Positions 50,000 to 62,165 of a DNA stretch of 64,000 nucleotides are shown piece by piece. A program made the translations under genes and the position numbers. This stretch comes from Batillaria attramentaria. Taxonomy: Eukaryota > Mollusca > Gastropoda > Batillariidae. Each line of letters begins with the position of its first letter. Positions within the stretch are counted from its first letter, which is position 1. The stretch covers positions 298,501 through 362,500 of the forward strand of contig JACVVK020000201.1 in assembly GCA_018292915.2 (NCBI GenBank). Reading direction: 5' to 3'. The notes below the pieces were generated by a model. That model saw only the letters and a list, made by a program, of their open reading frames with translations. It was not told the origin of the DNA and did no database searches.

Positions 50000-50450
50000 G
50001 TGGGGGGGGGGGGGGGGGAGGGGCATGGCATTGAGGAGTAGGTACTCTTTGACTTGTGTACTACAGCAAGAGATACAGAAACAAGATAAACCCAGATAGA
50101 CTCGATAAAGATAATGAAAACTCCTGGGAATGAACAGCTTGAACACCGGGGAGAAGGGGGGGGGGGGGGGGGGCATGGTATTGAGGAGTAGGTACTCTTT
50201 GACTTTTGTACCACAGCAAGAGATACAGAAACAAGATAAACCCAGATAGACTCGATAAAGATAATGAAAACTCCTGGGAATGAACAGCTTGAACACCGGT
50301 GAGAAGGGGGGGGGGGGTGGGGGGGCATGGTATTGAGGAGTAGGTACTCTTTGACTTTTGTACCACAGCAAGAGATACAGAAACAAGATAAACCCAGATA
50401 GACTCGATAAAGATAATGAAAACTCCTGGGAATGAACAGCTTGAACACTG
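50000..50450 (+). repeat. Three-copy satellite, unit about 150 bp, with poly(G) runs
   Basis: Three units begin at GGGCATGG.ATTGAGGAGTA (50022, 50172 and 50323), each ending GAACAGCTTGAACAC and separated by G-runs of more than 10. Copies are over 95 percent alike by eye. It is downstream of ADCK1. Confidence 0.9.
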
Positions 50451-50691
50451 TACAGCCATCAGTGAACACTGTGGAAGTGTTTTTATGTGGAAGTACTTCG
50501 GGTATCTCTGTCCAGACAATACTGGATTCTGTTTTTGTCTCTGTTAATTAATCCTAGTACCGTTGTCAGCTAAGAGGAAACCATCTTGAAGGCAATTGTC
50601 CCAACAGCATTGTTTCTCTGACCATTGGCTTCAACAATTTTTGCGGTCAAAATGTGTGTGTGCATTTTTATTTGATATTTGAACCTGTCAG

Positions 50692-50693
<2 letters not shown>

Positions 50694-50762
<69 letters not shown>
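50694..50762 (+). repeat. (TG)n microsatellite
   Basis: About 34 TG repeats. Confidence 0.95.
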
Positions 50763-50763
<1 letters not shown>

Positions 50764-51193
50764 TTTGTATTATGCAGTGCCTGTGTGTTTGTGGGTCCAC
50801 ACACAAAACGATTTCTCATACACATGTGTTACATTGCATGTCAGCATTGCTTCTGTATGTGAGTTTACACACATGTATAACTGCATAACAGACATGTAGT
50901 ATATTATGGTTCTTCCTGCTTACATCCAGTTTCATGGTAAGTGCATCTGTGTCTCTTATACAGTTGCGATTTTTGTTTGTTTGTTTGTTTGGGTTTTCTT
51001 GGTTATTTTTTCTTCATTTTTTGGCTTATATTTAGTTGTTTGCTTCATGATTGTCCTTGACTGTTTGTTTGTTGCTTCATTTTTTTTTCTTCTTCTTCTT
51101 CTTCTTTCTTTCTTTCTTTCTCTCTTTTTTTAATTTAGAGTAGCAACGGCAAGTTTGAAAATGGTAACTGTGACAATAGCTTTACCGTTGATA

Positions 51194-51199
51194 AATAAA
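51194..51199 (+). terminator. Possible poly(A) signal of ADCK1, or tail of a retroelement
   Basis: AATAAA lies 1.7 kb after the ADCK1 stop. It is directly followed by GGATC and repeats of ATTGTC, the same layout (AATAAA plus a short repeat) as the LINE tails at 63.7 kb and 12.6 kb. It may therefore belong to a retroelement rather than to ADCK1. Confidence 0.3.
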
Positions 51200-51525
51200 G
51201 GATCATTGTCATTGTCATTGTGTTTAGTATAAGTCCAAACCATTCAAAAACATTGTGCAACATTCTTCTGGTCTTTGTTAGTCAGTTGGCCTGAAGCAAG
51301 GTGGGAACATATCTGAACAGTAAATTACATAGGAAATCTGACAGTGTTGCAGATTGTTGTTTTACATATTTGTCTAATTACTGAACATGTGTATTGCCTT
51401 ACTAGAATGAAATATGCCAGTGAAGCCACGGTTAATGACCTATCATCACTTGCAGAACAAGTGTGGATGAGTTTGAACTTGATGAATTGTTTGTGTGCGG
51501 CTATTGATAAAGCTTACACGTACAG

Positions 51526-51528
<3 letters not shown>

Positions 51529-51601
<73 letters not shown>
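51529..51601 (+). repeat. (TG)n microsatellite
   Basis: About 36 TG repeats. Confidence 0.95.
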
Positions 51602-52269
51602 TGTCTAATCGTTTTCCCCTCATTGTTGCTACTTCTGTCTGCTTGTGTGACCTTTGCAGCAATACTCAAGATGTGCACTTTAAACAGACACAACGACCTT
51701 TAACAGATTTCTTTTTGTGTTTATTTTTAACGTAACAGTGTAGAACCAGTTTTTAGTATTCAAGTTTGTATGCAATACAGGAGCAGTTATTTCAGTAATT
51801 ATTCACAATCAACGCAAGGAAACCGCTTTTTTGGAGCAGATAAGCAGTGATGAAGCAGATAGGTACTGGTCATTGTCAGTTATAAACACTCAGCATTGAA
51901 ATGCTGGTGGTACTCAACTACCCTGGCAGGAACTGTATGGTGCCTCCAGACAAACACCATATGTTTCAATGAGGTAAGCTACTGGTAATCAATACAAATC
52001 AAAAAGGATGCTGTTTTTTGTTGTTGTTGTTGTTGGGTTTTTTTAAATCGCACCGGAAATTGTGCACAGAGCAAACTGAAAGCTTATGGCAAGGTTATGT
52101 GTAGAACATTCGTATTGCACCTGAATTTTTTTTTTTTTTTTTTTTAAATGCCACAATGTCATGGTGGGGTACATACAATGCACCACCGTACATTTGACCC
52201 AACATTGCGGAAAAACATGTACCCCACAACCATCGATTTGCACTGGCCCGAATTATGGCTCACTTGGTA

Positions 52270-52517
52270 TAGTTCGCCCGTTAGGGGGTGCAAATGTATA
52301 CCAGTCGATTCCGTTGATGTTTCGCATTAAGTAAATTCGTAGAACGAAGTCAGTGGCCACGTGACTTCACCTCTCCAGACCCTGGAGTACATTTGCACAT
52401 CCTCCCCGCGTTGCGGGGATACAGTCGCCCCTGTTAGTGGACGACTGTTTATGCCGAAATATCGACGGAATTGACTGGTGTACATTTGCACCCCCCCTTC
52501 CCCCAACGGGCGAACTA
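52270..52517. mobile_element. TA-flanked MITE with about 45-bp terminal inverted repeats
   Basis: Left end GTTCGCCCGTTAGGGGG...GTGCAAATGTATACCAGTC is mirrored by the right end GACTGGTGTACATTTGCAC...CCCCCAACGGGCGAAC, each bordered by TA. The inner part has no coding frame. It lies between ADCK1 and the globin gene. Confidence 0.7.
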
Positions 52518-53435
52518 AACTGAATCAAGTTATGGCTGAGATAAGGCCTCTGTCACTGACACGTAAAGAGCTTTCAAGTGTACAACACGCACCAGCACGT
52601 GCTCTTCAAGACAAATTGACGACACGTACACCTCTGCCAGCTAGATACCGACTCGCACACGCGCAGAAAGTGTGTGGACATCGGTGCTTGACGACTGAAA
52701 AAGTTGTGTTCAATATCAGTTTGCACAAAAAAGGCAATCTCCACTGCTTGGCAGTTTAATGACAAAAACGACGTCGCTTGCTCCGAAACCGATCACAGCA
52801 ACCACAGAATGCTGCTGACGTGAAGACCGGCTTGTTGAAGTCCGTCAAATACAGATGAGGGACGAAGCCGAAAACTCTACCTGAGCCCTGAGATAACCTG
52901 CGGGCTGCCCGTAAGTGACCCGTGTTGTGGACCAGGGAGTACGTGATGTTTTTCGGCTTCATCCCAATACTGAAATACACGCAATGCAAGCCACGAAAAA
53001 GCATTCCGAACAACACATCACATCGCTCAGTAGGTTCGTTTCAAACAATTCTTCAAATTATGGTTCTCGGGAACAGAAAGTTCCGCGACTGATGTGGTCG
53101 TCAAGCATGTAGGCCTCTTCTTCTTCTTCTTCTTCTTCCACTAATGAGTTGGGCTCGTAGCCGGAGCGTTAGTAACTCAGCAGTGTGAACACTGTAACCG
53201 GAGGTGGTCAGGTAGGAAAGTTAAAAACGTTAAAAATAAAACTATGTACATTTGAGGTTCCATGCACAGGAGACTCTTGGTATGCATGCCAATAGGTTAG
53301 GTTCAACGCTGCACGAGAACCGACCATGTTCTTTTCGGATTCAGTTTGAACGTGAGTCAAAGCAGACATTCAAAGAAGAAGAAGGAAAAGTAACTGTTGC
53401 ACCAATGTAGTTTCCATAACTTTCTTGTCAGAAAA

Positions 53436-53606
53436 GGGGAGCCGGGGTGGTCGAATGGTAGAGTGTTGGACTTCTAATGCTCGGGTCGTGAGTTCGATCC
53501 CCGCTAGGGCCAAATATTTGTGCTGGCTTTTTCATCGTTGCCCCGTCTTTGATATCACCCTATGTGGTGGAAAAGGACGTTAAACCCCCAAACACCCACA
53601 CCCACC
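53436..53606 (+). mobile_element. SINE family B with 12-bp target-site duplication, downstream of the globin
   Basis: Full-length copy starting GGGGAGCCGGGGTGGTCGAA, flanked by CTTGTCAGAAAA at 53424-53435 and 53607-53618. It contains a perfect B box (GAGTTCGATCC). Confidence 0.85.
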
Positions 53607-53756
53607 CTTGTCAGAAAATGTTCGCCTAGGTCCTTATGAAAAACCTGGAAACTCTCTGGAAAGCCACGCACTGGAGATCCTTCGGCCTACTCCAGGTCTG
53701 GAATGTCTCCGATCACGTTAACTGACTTTTCTTCAGTCCGGGAGAGTGTGTCGGCG

Positions 53757-54215
53757 TCATCTGCACGGACATTTGAGTTTTTCCCCTTGTATCTCCGCGT
53801 CAGCCTCCATAATGGCCACCTTCATGACGCCTGTGATGTAACTGAAGAAGGACCTCCATGCACGGCGCGTGCGTTTGTTGTAACGTGATTCCAGCAGCAT
53901 CCTCAGGGCGCCGTCTATTGCTGGATACAGTTTCTGTGGGCAGACAGTAAGGGCAGTGAAACTATGTGACATTGTCGCCTAGTTTTGCATCACGAGTACA
54001 TGAGTGCAACGCGTCCGTCAGTTTTTGTTACATGGTTTATATATATCGCGGTGGAAATAATGTTTCAAAAGAAATCAATAAAATGCAGAGGTATTTCTGT
54101 GTTTTAGTGCCGTCCTTGATGAGTGGTGCTAACGACAAAATCGATTTTATTCTCAGCGAAACCACTTGGAGAAGCCCACTCGATTATTCAGAGGGACGGG
54201 TTGGAAAAAAAATGA

Positions 54216-54251
<36 letters not shown>

Positions 54252-54395
54252 AGCCGGGATAGCCGAATGGTAGAGCGTTGGACTCACAATGTTTTGGTCG
54301 TAAGTTAGAGTCCCGGCTGTGTCCAAATATTTGTGCTGGCCTTTTTCTCGTTGCCCCGTCTTTGATATCACCCTTGCCTGGTGGAAAAGGACGTT

Positions 54396-54441
<46 letters not shown>

Positions 54442-54992
54442 TTTTTAAAGTTTTTGGAGGGGGGAGGGGCATCAAACTTGCTGCTCACCGCTCATCATAC
54501 CTTCAGCTAAACACTCTTATCATAAAACTCACCTCAAGCATGTCAGGCGTAACACCAGCGCGGTAGTGTCTCACACCAACTAAGCGCAGAAAGCGGTGGA
54601 GCTTGTCCGGATCCTGCAGGCAGTCGATGGCCAGCCCAAGACCGTCCATGACCAGCAGAGCGTGACGCCTGACCTCGCGCTCATCCATTCGGAATTTCTC
54701 CTCTCCGTCCTCTAGCACCATGCGCGGAAACAGCCTGCGCATCTCACGTTCACGTGACAGGAAACTGTGAAGAGGAAGACTGTAGTTTAGTTTACCTTAC
54801 CTTAATAGCCGTACCTTACCCTGTCCTAATTCAGTTTTTTTTTTTTTTTTTTTTTGGGGGGGGGGTTGTTTTTTTTGTTTTTGTTTTTTTTTTTTTTTTT
54901 TTGGGGGGGGGGGGGGGGGAGTGGAGTTCTTTTTTTGGTTTATTGTGTGTGTGGTTTGTTGGGGGGGGGGGGAGGGTGTTAGTTTTTTTCTT

Positions 54993-55023
<31 letters not shown>

Positions 55024-57976
55024 AGGGGTGTTGTTTGTTCTGTTTTTTTGTGTTTTTGTTTGTTTGTTTTTTTTTTGTTGTTATTTATTTTTCGTATAAC
55101 AGTTCACTCTACTTTTCTCTTTTTTTTCCCCTTTTTTAATTAACATATATTTAGTTTTGTTGTTGCTGTTGTTTTCTTGGGGTTTTGTGGGTTTGTTGTT
55201 GGTTTTGGGGGGAGGGTGTTTTGGGTTTTTTTCGGGGGGGGGGGGGGGGGATGTTGCACACTACTGAGTTCGACTTTTTTGTTTGTTTGTTTGAAAGTTA
55301 GACGGCCAATATGTTGCTGACTCCACTAATCAGTACAATCGTACATCATTTTGTTTCAATAAATTGAATCATTCTTCCATTAGTCATTTTTATTTTGTTT
55401 TCATGCAGGTTTCTCTCTTTTGTTTTATTTCTCTGGGTTGTTTTTTTGTTGTTGTTGTTGTTTTTTTGTTTTTTGTTTTTTTGTTTGTTTGTTTTTGTTT
55501 TTTTGTTTGTTTGTTTTTTTATATTTTTTGTTTTTTGTTGTTGGTTTGTTTGTTTTTTTGTTGTTGTTGTTTTTGTTTTTATTTTGGGGGGGGGGGGGGC
55601 GATCGACACGAAAAGTCAAGTCACGGTAGTTTTGTGTGTGTGTGTGTGTGAAAAGGAACTTGTCAGTCTTTCAAAATTTACGTTAACGGCCAACGTCAAA
55701 CAGACTCCGTGCTGCGCCTCTCATGAATCTTGAAAAGATTGCAATGATATCGATGCACAAGCAGCGAAGCGGAACACGTCATGCAACATCATGCAACAAA
55801 ATGAAAATTCCGAACACACCCCCCGCAGCGTAGCATACCGCAAACGACGCCATTAACAAGCCTTTTCCATTTTCAGCTCATGAACAGCGGAATTGTCTTC
55901 CTGTTGTAAAATTGGGAAGCATTAATTTTTCAGGCGTGAGTAGCTGAATTGGATCACGTTAGTGGGTTGCGCGACACTGCCACGACTCGCTTCCCCTGGG
56001 GGCCTTTTACCCACATTTTGCCGAAGGGGCAAGAAGAAGAACGGCATTTGAAAAGACACAATCAGTTTTGCAATGCAAACGAATAGACTATGTGAAAGCT
56101 GAAAATTGGAGGGGGGCTGGGGGCATTACCCTACCTACATTTCCCGAAAGGGACAAGAAAAACGGCATTCAAAAAAAAAAAAAAAAAAATAATGACAATG
56201 AAGAAAACATATAACAGAAAAATGAAACAATGTGAATGTTGAAAATCTGGTGGGTTGCGCGACACTGCCACAACGCGCTTCCCCTTGAGGGAGGGGGGGG
56301 GGGGGTGTACCCATATTCCTGGGACTGAAAAAGACAATGGCTAGAAACGGAAAACTTGGACAGAAATAATGCTGATGAAAATGGATAACAGAATATTAGA
56401 TGAGATCAGTCGTCCAGCTAGTTGACTGCCTCTAGCAAAGCGCTGGAAATGGACTATAGAGTGCTGTCAGAAAATGTCTCCGAAGGCAAAGCGTACCATT
56501 AAAAGTGGTCTTAATGTGTCAGAAACGATCTACTAAAACGTTGTCAGAAAAATTAATGTCTCCTAAACTTAAGCGTACCATCAGAAATCAACGCAATGTG
56601 CATGAAATGGCACTTCTGTCATTATGAGGCATTAGCAGAGCAGAAGAAGAACCCTTTCATCCTAGCTGTTGTTGTTGTCGTCATTTGGGCTGAACACTCC
56701 CAGGGGGTCATCCCCTTGGGTGGGAGGATTACGCGTGTGACCGTTTTCCACTGCCTCGCCACATGGGCAGACACACTCCGGCTTCGGAGGACTTTAAATC
56801 TCGGTTGTTATGCTAGGATCTTACCAAGACTGAAGTTAATCCCCACACAACAGTGATAGCAATATCAACATTTTGCGGGTAGCCTCACTGTTCTGGACAG
56901 CGTCAACATTGACAAAAGCCTTCGCGTGAGGCCCGCTTTCATTCCAGTCAAAATAACAACTTGTCCCAGGCGCGGCTCTCGGAAATTCGGAGAGAAAAAA
57001 AAAATACAACTTCCCGTTTTGCATGCAACAAACTCAGTCAGGGCATGTTTGCTGCTAACGTTTAAGTGCGGAGTTTCCCCTGTGGGCTGCATGATTTTAT
57101 CTTTAGCACTTATTGTTGGTCTTCAATTGTTTAGGTTTTAGTTACTTTGTTTCTTTATTGTTTTATTCTTTATCTTTTTTAGTTTTTTTTAAATTTTATT
57201 TATTCTTCTTTTTTTTGTGGGGGGGGGGGGGGTGTCATTTTTTTTGGGGGGGGGTGGGGGGGGGTGGTGGTGGTAAATAATTTTGTAATTATTTTAGCAA
57301 TCTGAATGTTCTTTATTTATAACTTTTTCTTTTCATTCTAATTTTTGCTATTATTACACTTAACAAAATTACAAAGAGGTGATTACGACTACGGGAACGA
57401 TGATGAATATCAAAGAAGTTTAATCAAATTGGTTATAGTGACCAGAAAAATATAAAGATTTGGTTTTTACAATGTATTCAGTTTTTTATGTTTGTATTTT
57501 TTAACACTGTGCGATGTGACATCAGTGTGATCATTTACCAGTATAGACACTGGCATTTTTTTTTTCAATTTTCAATAATAAAAAAAAAACTTTAGAAGCG
57601 CTGCATAGAATCAAGTAATCACCGCCGCTATCGCAAGTATACAATCAACCAAAACAAAAAGTAGCCAGGCTACAAATATAATAATAATGCTTGCCGGAAC
57701 CCACCAGATCATGATTTTGATTGTGGACTGGTCGCGCACAAAAAAGAGGTCATACAGTCACTAGTGTCAAAAATGACCTATTGGTCAAATAATTATTAGA
57801 AAATACACCGTGCAGTACAGAGATTTTTTTTTTTTTTACCATAGTGTGATTGATAAACAATGTAATTAGCTGCACAATGTTAAATAAAGCTTTAGGCAGT
57901 CAAGGGCATCATCCCCACGGCAGCAGTCAACCGACTTAGCCACTCTGTGACACGCAGGTACAGGACTTAGATCCCC

Positions 57977-58031
<55 letters not shown>

Positions 58032-58964
58032 AAAAAGTGTGATTGATAAACAATGTAATTAGCTGCACGATGTTAAATAAAGCTAAGGCAGTCAAGAGCA
58101 TCATCCCCACGGCAGCAGTCAACCGACTTAGGCACTCTGTGACACGCAGGTACAGGACTTACATCCCCCCCCCCCCCCCAAGTGTGATTGATAAACAATG
58201 TACTTAGCTGCACAATGTTAAATAAAGCTAAGGCAGTCAAGAGCATCATCCCCACGGCAGCAGTCAACCGACTTAGGCACTCTGTGACACGCAGGTACAG
58301 GACTTACATCCCCCCCCCCCCCCCCCCCAAGTGTGATTGATAAACAATGTACTTAGCTGCACAATGTTAAATAAAGCTTTAGGCAGTCAAGAGCATCATC
58401 CCCACGGCAGCAGTCAACCGACTTAGGCACTCTGTGACACGCAGGTACAGGACTTACATCCCCCCCCCCCCCCCCAAGTGTGATTGATAAACAATGTACT
58501 TAGCTGCACAATGTTAAATAAAGCTAAGGCAGTCAAGAGCATCATCCCCACGGCAGCAGTCAACCGACTTAGGCACTCTGTGACACGCAGGTACAGGACT
58601 TACATCCCCCCCCCCCCCCAAGTGTGATTGATAAACAATGTACTTAGCTGCACAATGTTAAATAAAGCTTTAGGCAGTCAAGAGCATCATCCCCACGGCA
58701 GCAGTCAACCGACTTAGGCACTCTGTGACACGCAGGTACAGGACTTACATTCCCCCCAAATTCACGTTTCTTTTGTTGTTCAATATATATATATATATAT
58801 ATATACTGGTACATTTGAACTAACCTGTTGTAAACGAACACCCCGAAACGCTCCTTCTGACAAGCGATGGCGGGCCACGTGCTCTGAACAACGTCGATGT
58901 GGGTCGGGTGGATGCCGGACTCCCGCTTAGGGGTGACCTGGTTATTGGACACTATGCAGCCCAT
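53757..58964 (-). CDS. Globin-X-like, N-acylated globin, three coding exons
   Basis: Haem-binding globin. Minus-strand exons: 58964-58825, 54764-54533, 53933-53757 (140+232+177 nt = 182 residues). Intron phases 2 and 0 fit the old B12.2/G7.0-type globin pattern. The protein begins MGC: Gly2 can be myristoylated and Cys3 palmitoylated, as in globin X, which is membrane-bound rather than a circulating oxygen carrier. Expected key residues are present: helix-A Trp30, Phe59 at CD1 (RRLFPRM), distal His81 at E7 (VRRHALLVM) and proximal His113 at F8 (VRHYRAGV). The C-terminal RAWRSFFSYITGVMK resembles the globin-X helix H. His at both E7 and F8 permits hexacoordination, which is inferred. Intron 1 (4 kb) holds G/T-rich low-complexity DNA and a 6-copy poly(C) satellite. 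Assignment to globin X rather than another invertebrate globin clade is by recall, not by a tree. Confidence 0.88.
54249..54398 (+). mobile_element. SINE family B between (CT)n tracts, globin intron 2
   Basis: Family-B copy with diverged B-box region (AAGTTAGAGTCCC), preceded by (CT)n at 54221-54248 and followed by (CT)n from 54399. It is inserted in or has seeded the dinucleotide repeat. Confidence 0.75.
54836..55620 (+). repeat. T/G-rich low-complexity block, globin intron 1
   Basis: Almost 800 bp of T and G with G-runs of 9-20 (54856, 54903, 54961, 55003, 55234 and 55586 regions) between poly(T) and (TTTG)n. It can form G-quadruplexes on the plus strand. No coding frame is credible. Confidence 0.85.
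55960..56345 (+). repeat. Tandem fragments of the SINE family C end
   Basis: GGTTGCGCGACACTGCCAC followed by CGCTTCCCCT occurs at about 55967 and 56252, with a partial copy between (CATTTCCCGAAAGGGACAAG, 56139-56158). Each is followed by A-rich DNA containing AACGGCAT. The arrangement looks like nested or duplicated SINE ends. Confidence 0.5.
57843..58756 (+). repeat. Six-copy satellite, unit about 146 bp, with poly(C) runs, globin intron 1
   Basis: Units start at GTGTGATTGATAAACAATGT (about 57844, 58037, 58182, 58331, 58477, 58622) and end GGTACAGGACTTA.AT followed by C-runs. One C-run is 44 bases (57978-58021) followed by poly(A). Each unit contains AATAAA. The array ends about 70 bp before globin exon 1. 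Confidence 0.92.
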
Positions 58965-58999
58965 CGCCTTCAGTCCGACTTTCCTTTATTTCAACGGCT

Positions 59000-60237
59000 T
59001 CTCGGATCGATGCTGCAACAGACTTTCGGATCGCGAAGAAGTGGACGTGGTGGGTGCAATGCCCTCCGCCAATCCCCGGCTGACACGGAAAGACCCACAC
59101 GTGTGGAAGCTGGCGCCTTGTTGAATATCGCAGAGTAGCAAGGTCCTTAGGCACTGTTAAACCCTCACTGAGCCGTCACGTCTGAGAAAAGCCAGGGCAG
59201 AAAAATGCCTTTTCTTTCCCAGCGGTTTTTTAACCAGGCAAAAAAAAAAGATGTCTCCGACAAAGTTGTCTTTCGCGTTCCGACCGTAATTAGCCCTTGG
59301 AGGCACGTGATAGATTTTCTCCTCGTTTGACCTTCTCTCAGCTAACACAGATGGTCCGTTGTGCTTCTAAACTTGGCTCGATTGTTCGAGCCGGTGAACA
59401 GTTCATAAAGTTAAAGTTATAAATAGATATTCCACGTAAATCATCAAATGTCAGCGCTGTCCGCACGTAAAACTTTCCTTCTGGAAATTGTCACGTCCGC
59501 CAGTAAGCAATAAGTCACAGTGAAAGGAACTCGCTAATGAGTGTCTGGAATCTTTTCTTCTTCTTTTTTTTTCACCTTAGAAGTCTTTGCCTTTCCGAGC
59601 AGTAATTTTCACAGCCCGGAGCAGCATCAGCCAATACCTCGCTTCCAGACGACAGTCGGTTCGGCTAGTCAGAAGTGACAACCCATGATTTTCAAAATCG
59701 AATTCTTTCTGGCCTTTGCGTAACTATCGCTTGCTTGCGGTTTGTCAAACTCTGAAAGTGCTGGAAATCGGAGGCAGTTTGACTGCTTGCTTTTCCGCGC
59801 TTTCAGTTCTCGATCCGTTATCAGCTGTGGAGGAACACAACACACACGCTATCCGGTGCTCTGCCTTTATAGTGGCTGATTTACGGGTGCACTTTGACTG
59901 TGATTTGATGGCACTTTCGTGATGTCGATTTATAGGCGCGAGCGCACGGCTAGACCAGAGGCTTGCACGAAGGTGTCGTAATGAGTAGGACTGGTGAGCA
60001 GGGTCGTCTCAAACTGTGTCCTGTCTAAAACGGGAGTTTCCGGAGTATCCTCTCTCTCTCTCTCTCTTGGGGAGCCGGGAAAGCCGAATGGTAGTGTTGG
60101 ACTTTCAATGCTCGGGTCGTGAGTTCCAATCCCGGCTGGAGCCAAATATTTTTCATCGTTGCCCCGTCTTTGATATCACCCATACGTGGTGGAAAAGGAC
60201 GTTAAACTCCCACCCCCCACCCCCCTCTCCGTATGTA

Positions 60238-60268
<31 letters not shown>

Positions 60269-61240
60269 ATGCTTCAGTTTTGTTGTTGTCTGGAATTCAC
60301 GCAAATTCATTAACATTTAAGACGTCAGCAAAATAAGCTAGGGTTTCATGCAACTACACTAGTCTCTAAGACATTGCCAGAATAATTCGGAAATTCACAC
60401 AACTTGTCTAAGATGGTCGGCAGAAGAAACCGGGAACATGCGTTCCATCATGCATTTCAACATAACAAGGACTACCTACAGACGGCCGGTTGACACCTAA
60501 ACGCATACGAGGCCTTCGTGCAGCCAACCTCGCAGTGAAAAGTTGTGAGAGCTCAGGTCAACACCAGCAGTAAGCACACTTGACGTATTAATTCTTCTAA
60601 AATTAATGTCCTTACCATATGTATCATCGCAGCCGGCGTGCCGTTGGGCATGCTACCCTGATGCCCATTTCCTCCAGGAGCGTACTGCGCTGCGGGGACC
60701 CCTGTCAGCCACTCAGTTTCCATTAAGCAGTAAAACGATGCTTTGTGTTATTAGATCGCGGTCACACGGCCGACATTTTGCGTCGACGTGACTGATGACG
60801 TAGTTATGTTGAGTAGGTAAACTTTTCGCTGAAACTGACTACCATCACTTGAAATATACGCGCAAATTCGTGATCAAACCCCCCACAGACAGAATCTTCT
60901 TGAAACTGCGTGAAGAATTAGGCTTACGCACACACCAAAGAGGATTTCTTCGAGAGCGTTCCCGCATCAAGAGAAATAATAGGTGTGGTCAGGCCTTAAA
61001 AGGCGTAGTTTTACGAACTGCGAGAAGTAGGACAAAATCAGGAAAACAAGATCACGTGCTGTTGGAAATTCCGATCCCGCTGCACTGCGAAGGGTAATTA
61101 AAATCAGTAGTTACGTGTATATCTTTATGCACTCATCCGGCGGCACACCACAGGCGTTACAGAATGTCGGTCAAGTTTACTGCACGTGGAAAACAGACAC
61201 TGGATCCAGAACTAGCTCAGCTTAACTTGTAAAAGTTGTT
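59000..61240. other. Upstream flank of the globin; no further gene recognised
   Basis: Unique-looking sequence with one SINE at 60068 and a (TTG)n patch at 60237-60260. It probably includes the globin promoter and any 5' UTR exon, but no single motif is decisive. Confidence 0.5.
60068..60223 (+). mobile_element. SINE family B after a (CT)n tract
   Basis: Family-B copy starting GGGAGCCGGGAAAGCCGAAT directly after (CT)n at 60050-60066. It ends GTTAAACTCCCACC. Confidence 0.75.
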
Positions 61241-61247
61241 TCCTCGA

Positions 61248-61320
61248 TATAATAATAATAATAATAATATAGCGCGAAATCCCTACCATTGTAGGCTCAA
61301 AGCACTTTACGCTTAAGTGA
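61248..61320 (-). mobile_element. LINE 3'-end remnant
   Basis: Minus strand reads GTGCTTTGAGCC-like sequence, GATTTCGCGCTATAT and an (ATT)n tail, again the CR1/L2-like terminus. No coding part is left. Confidence 0.45.
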
Positions 61321-61435
61321 CATTAAGATTTACATAAAAATTATCAGGAAAAAATGTATCTATAGTATATATACATAAATATAAAGAAAAATGATATATC
61401 TATAGTATATATACATAAATAGAATTGTATAAATT

Positions 61436-61656
61436 TGAAAAATAAATGCAATTCTAAATTCCGAAATTTAAATAGCTGAGCTGACCCTTCGCAACACGTG
61501 GCTGATTGTAATGTGTTTATGTCCAGTGTGTGACAGAATGCGTGTGATTCACGTGAACGTGCGTGTTGGGTTCAGTTCGCGGCGCTTTGAGCCGATTCGT
61601 GAAATTGGGTAAAAGCGCCTATACAACACTCATTATTATTATTATTATTATTTTAA
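61436..61656 (+). mobile_element. SINE family A, 5'-truncated
   Basis: Runs from AATAAATGCAATTCTAAATT through AAATAGCTGAGCTGACCC, GTTCAGTTCGCGGCGCTTTG and AAATTGGGTAAAAGCGCC to an (ATT)n tail. It is very close in sequence to the 14.6-kb copy. Confidence 0.7.
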
Positions 61657-61713
61657 TACATTTATGAGGCACACTGACATGGAGCGGTAATTTGGGGGCG
61701 GGAAGGGGGTGGG

Positions 61714-61857
61714 GTGGATGTTTGGTATTTAACGTCCTTTTCCAACACATACGGGTGATATCAAAGACGGGGCAACGATGAAAAAGCCAGCACAAATATT
61801 TGGCTCCAGCCGGGATACGAACTCACGACCCGAACATTAGAAGTCCAACGCTCTACA
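61714..61857 (-). mobile_element. SINE family B, 5'-truncated
   Basis: Reverse-orientation copy with the tail GTGGATGTTTGGTATTTAAC and body complete to the B-box region. The extreme 5' end (A box) is missing. Confidence 0.7.
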
Positions 61858-62019
61858 CGTCAAGTGGAAGCATTCAATGTCGACATTAAATTTTATACTG
61901 ACAGTAGTGGAGTTCTACCCATAAGAAATAATTTTTAATCACTAAAATCCAGTCTCCACCACTTGGCTGTAAGCTTGATCGTTAAAAGACACTGGTGAGC
62001 AACTGACCTGGCAATAGAA

Positions 62020-62165
62020 AAGGAAACGGTCATGACTGCGAAGTGGTTACAAGTTAAGCAAATACTTGAAAAGCGACATAAAAGGGACAGAAACCACTTA
62101 ACTTTCACAAAGGACGGCACAGGTCAACGTTTCGGCTTTCGCCTTCCTCAGGACACAAACAAATG
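62020..62165 (-). mobile_element. Penelope-like element end with hammerhead-like core
   Basis: Minus strand carries CTGAGGA, a GGC-GAAA-GCC stem-loop, then GAAAC (62151-62129), the layout of the hammerhead motif carried by Penelope-like element terminal repeats. An ACG...CGT stem and a GTC could follow downstream. Stem I is not evident, so activity is doubtful. The lower half (62020-62112) is shared with the 73-bp insertion at 63474. Confidence 0.45.

Noticed and set aside
49934..50519. Repeating 150-160-codon frames on the minus strand
   Set aside because: The repeated peptide follows the three-copy 150-bp satellite and includes poly-Pro from C-runs. No splice or family support.
53436..53606. 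tRNA gene
   Set aside because: A and B boxes are present, but the segment is the head of a repeated SINE and lacks a full cloverleaf with acceptor stem. The same holds for the other SINE heads.
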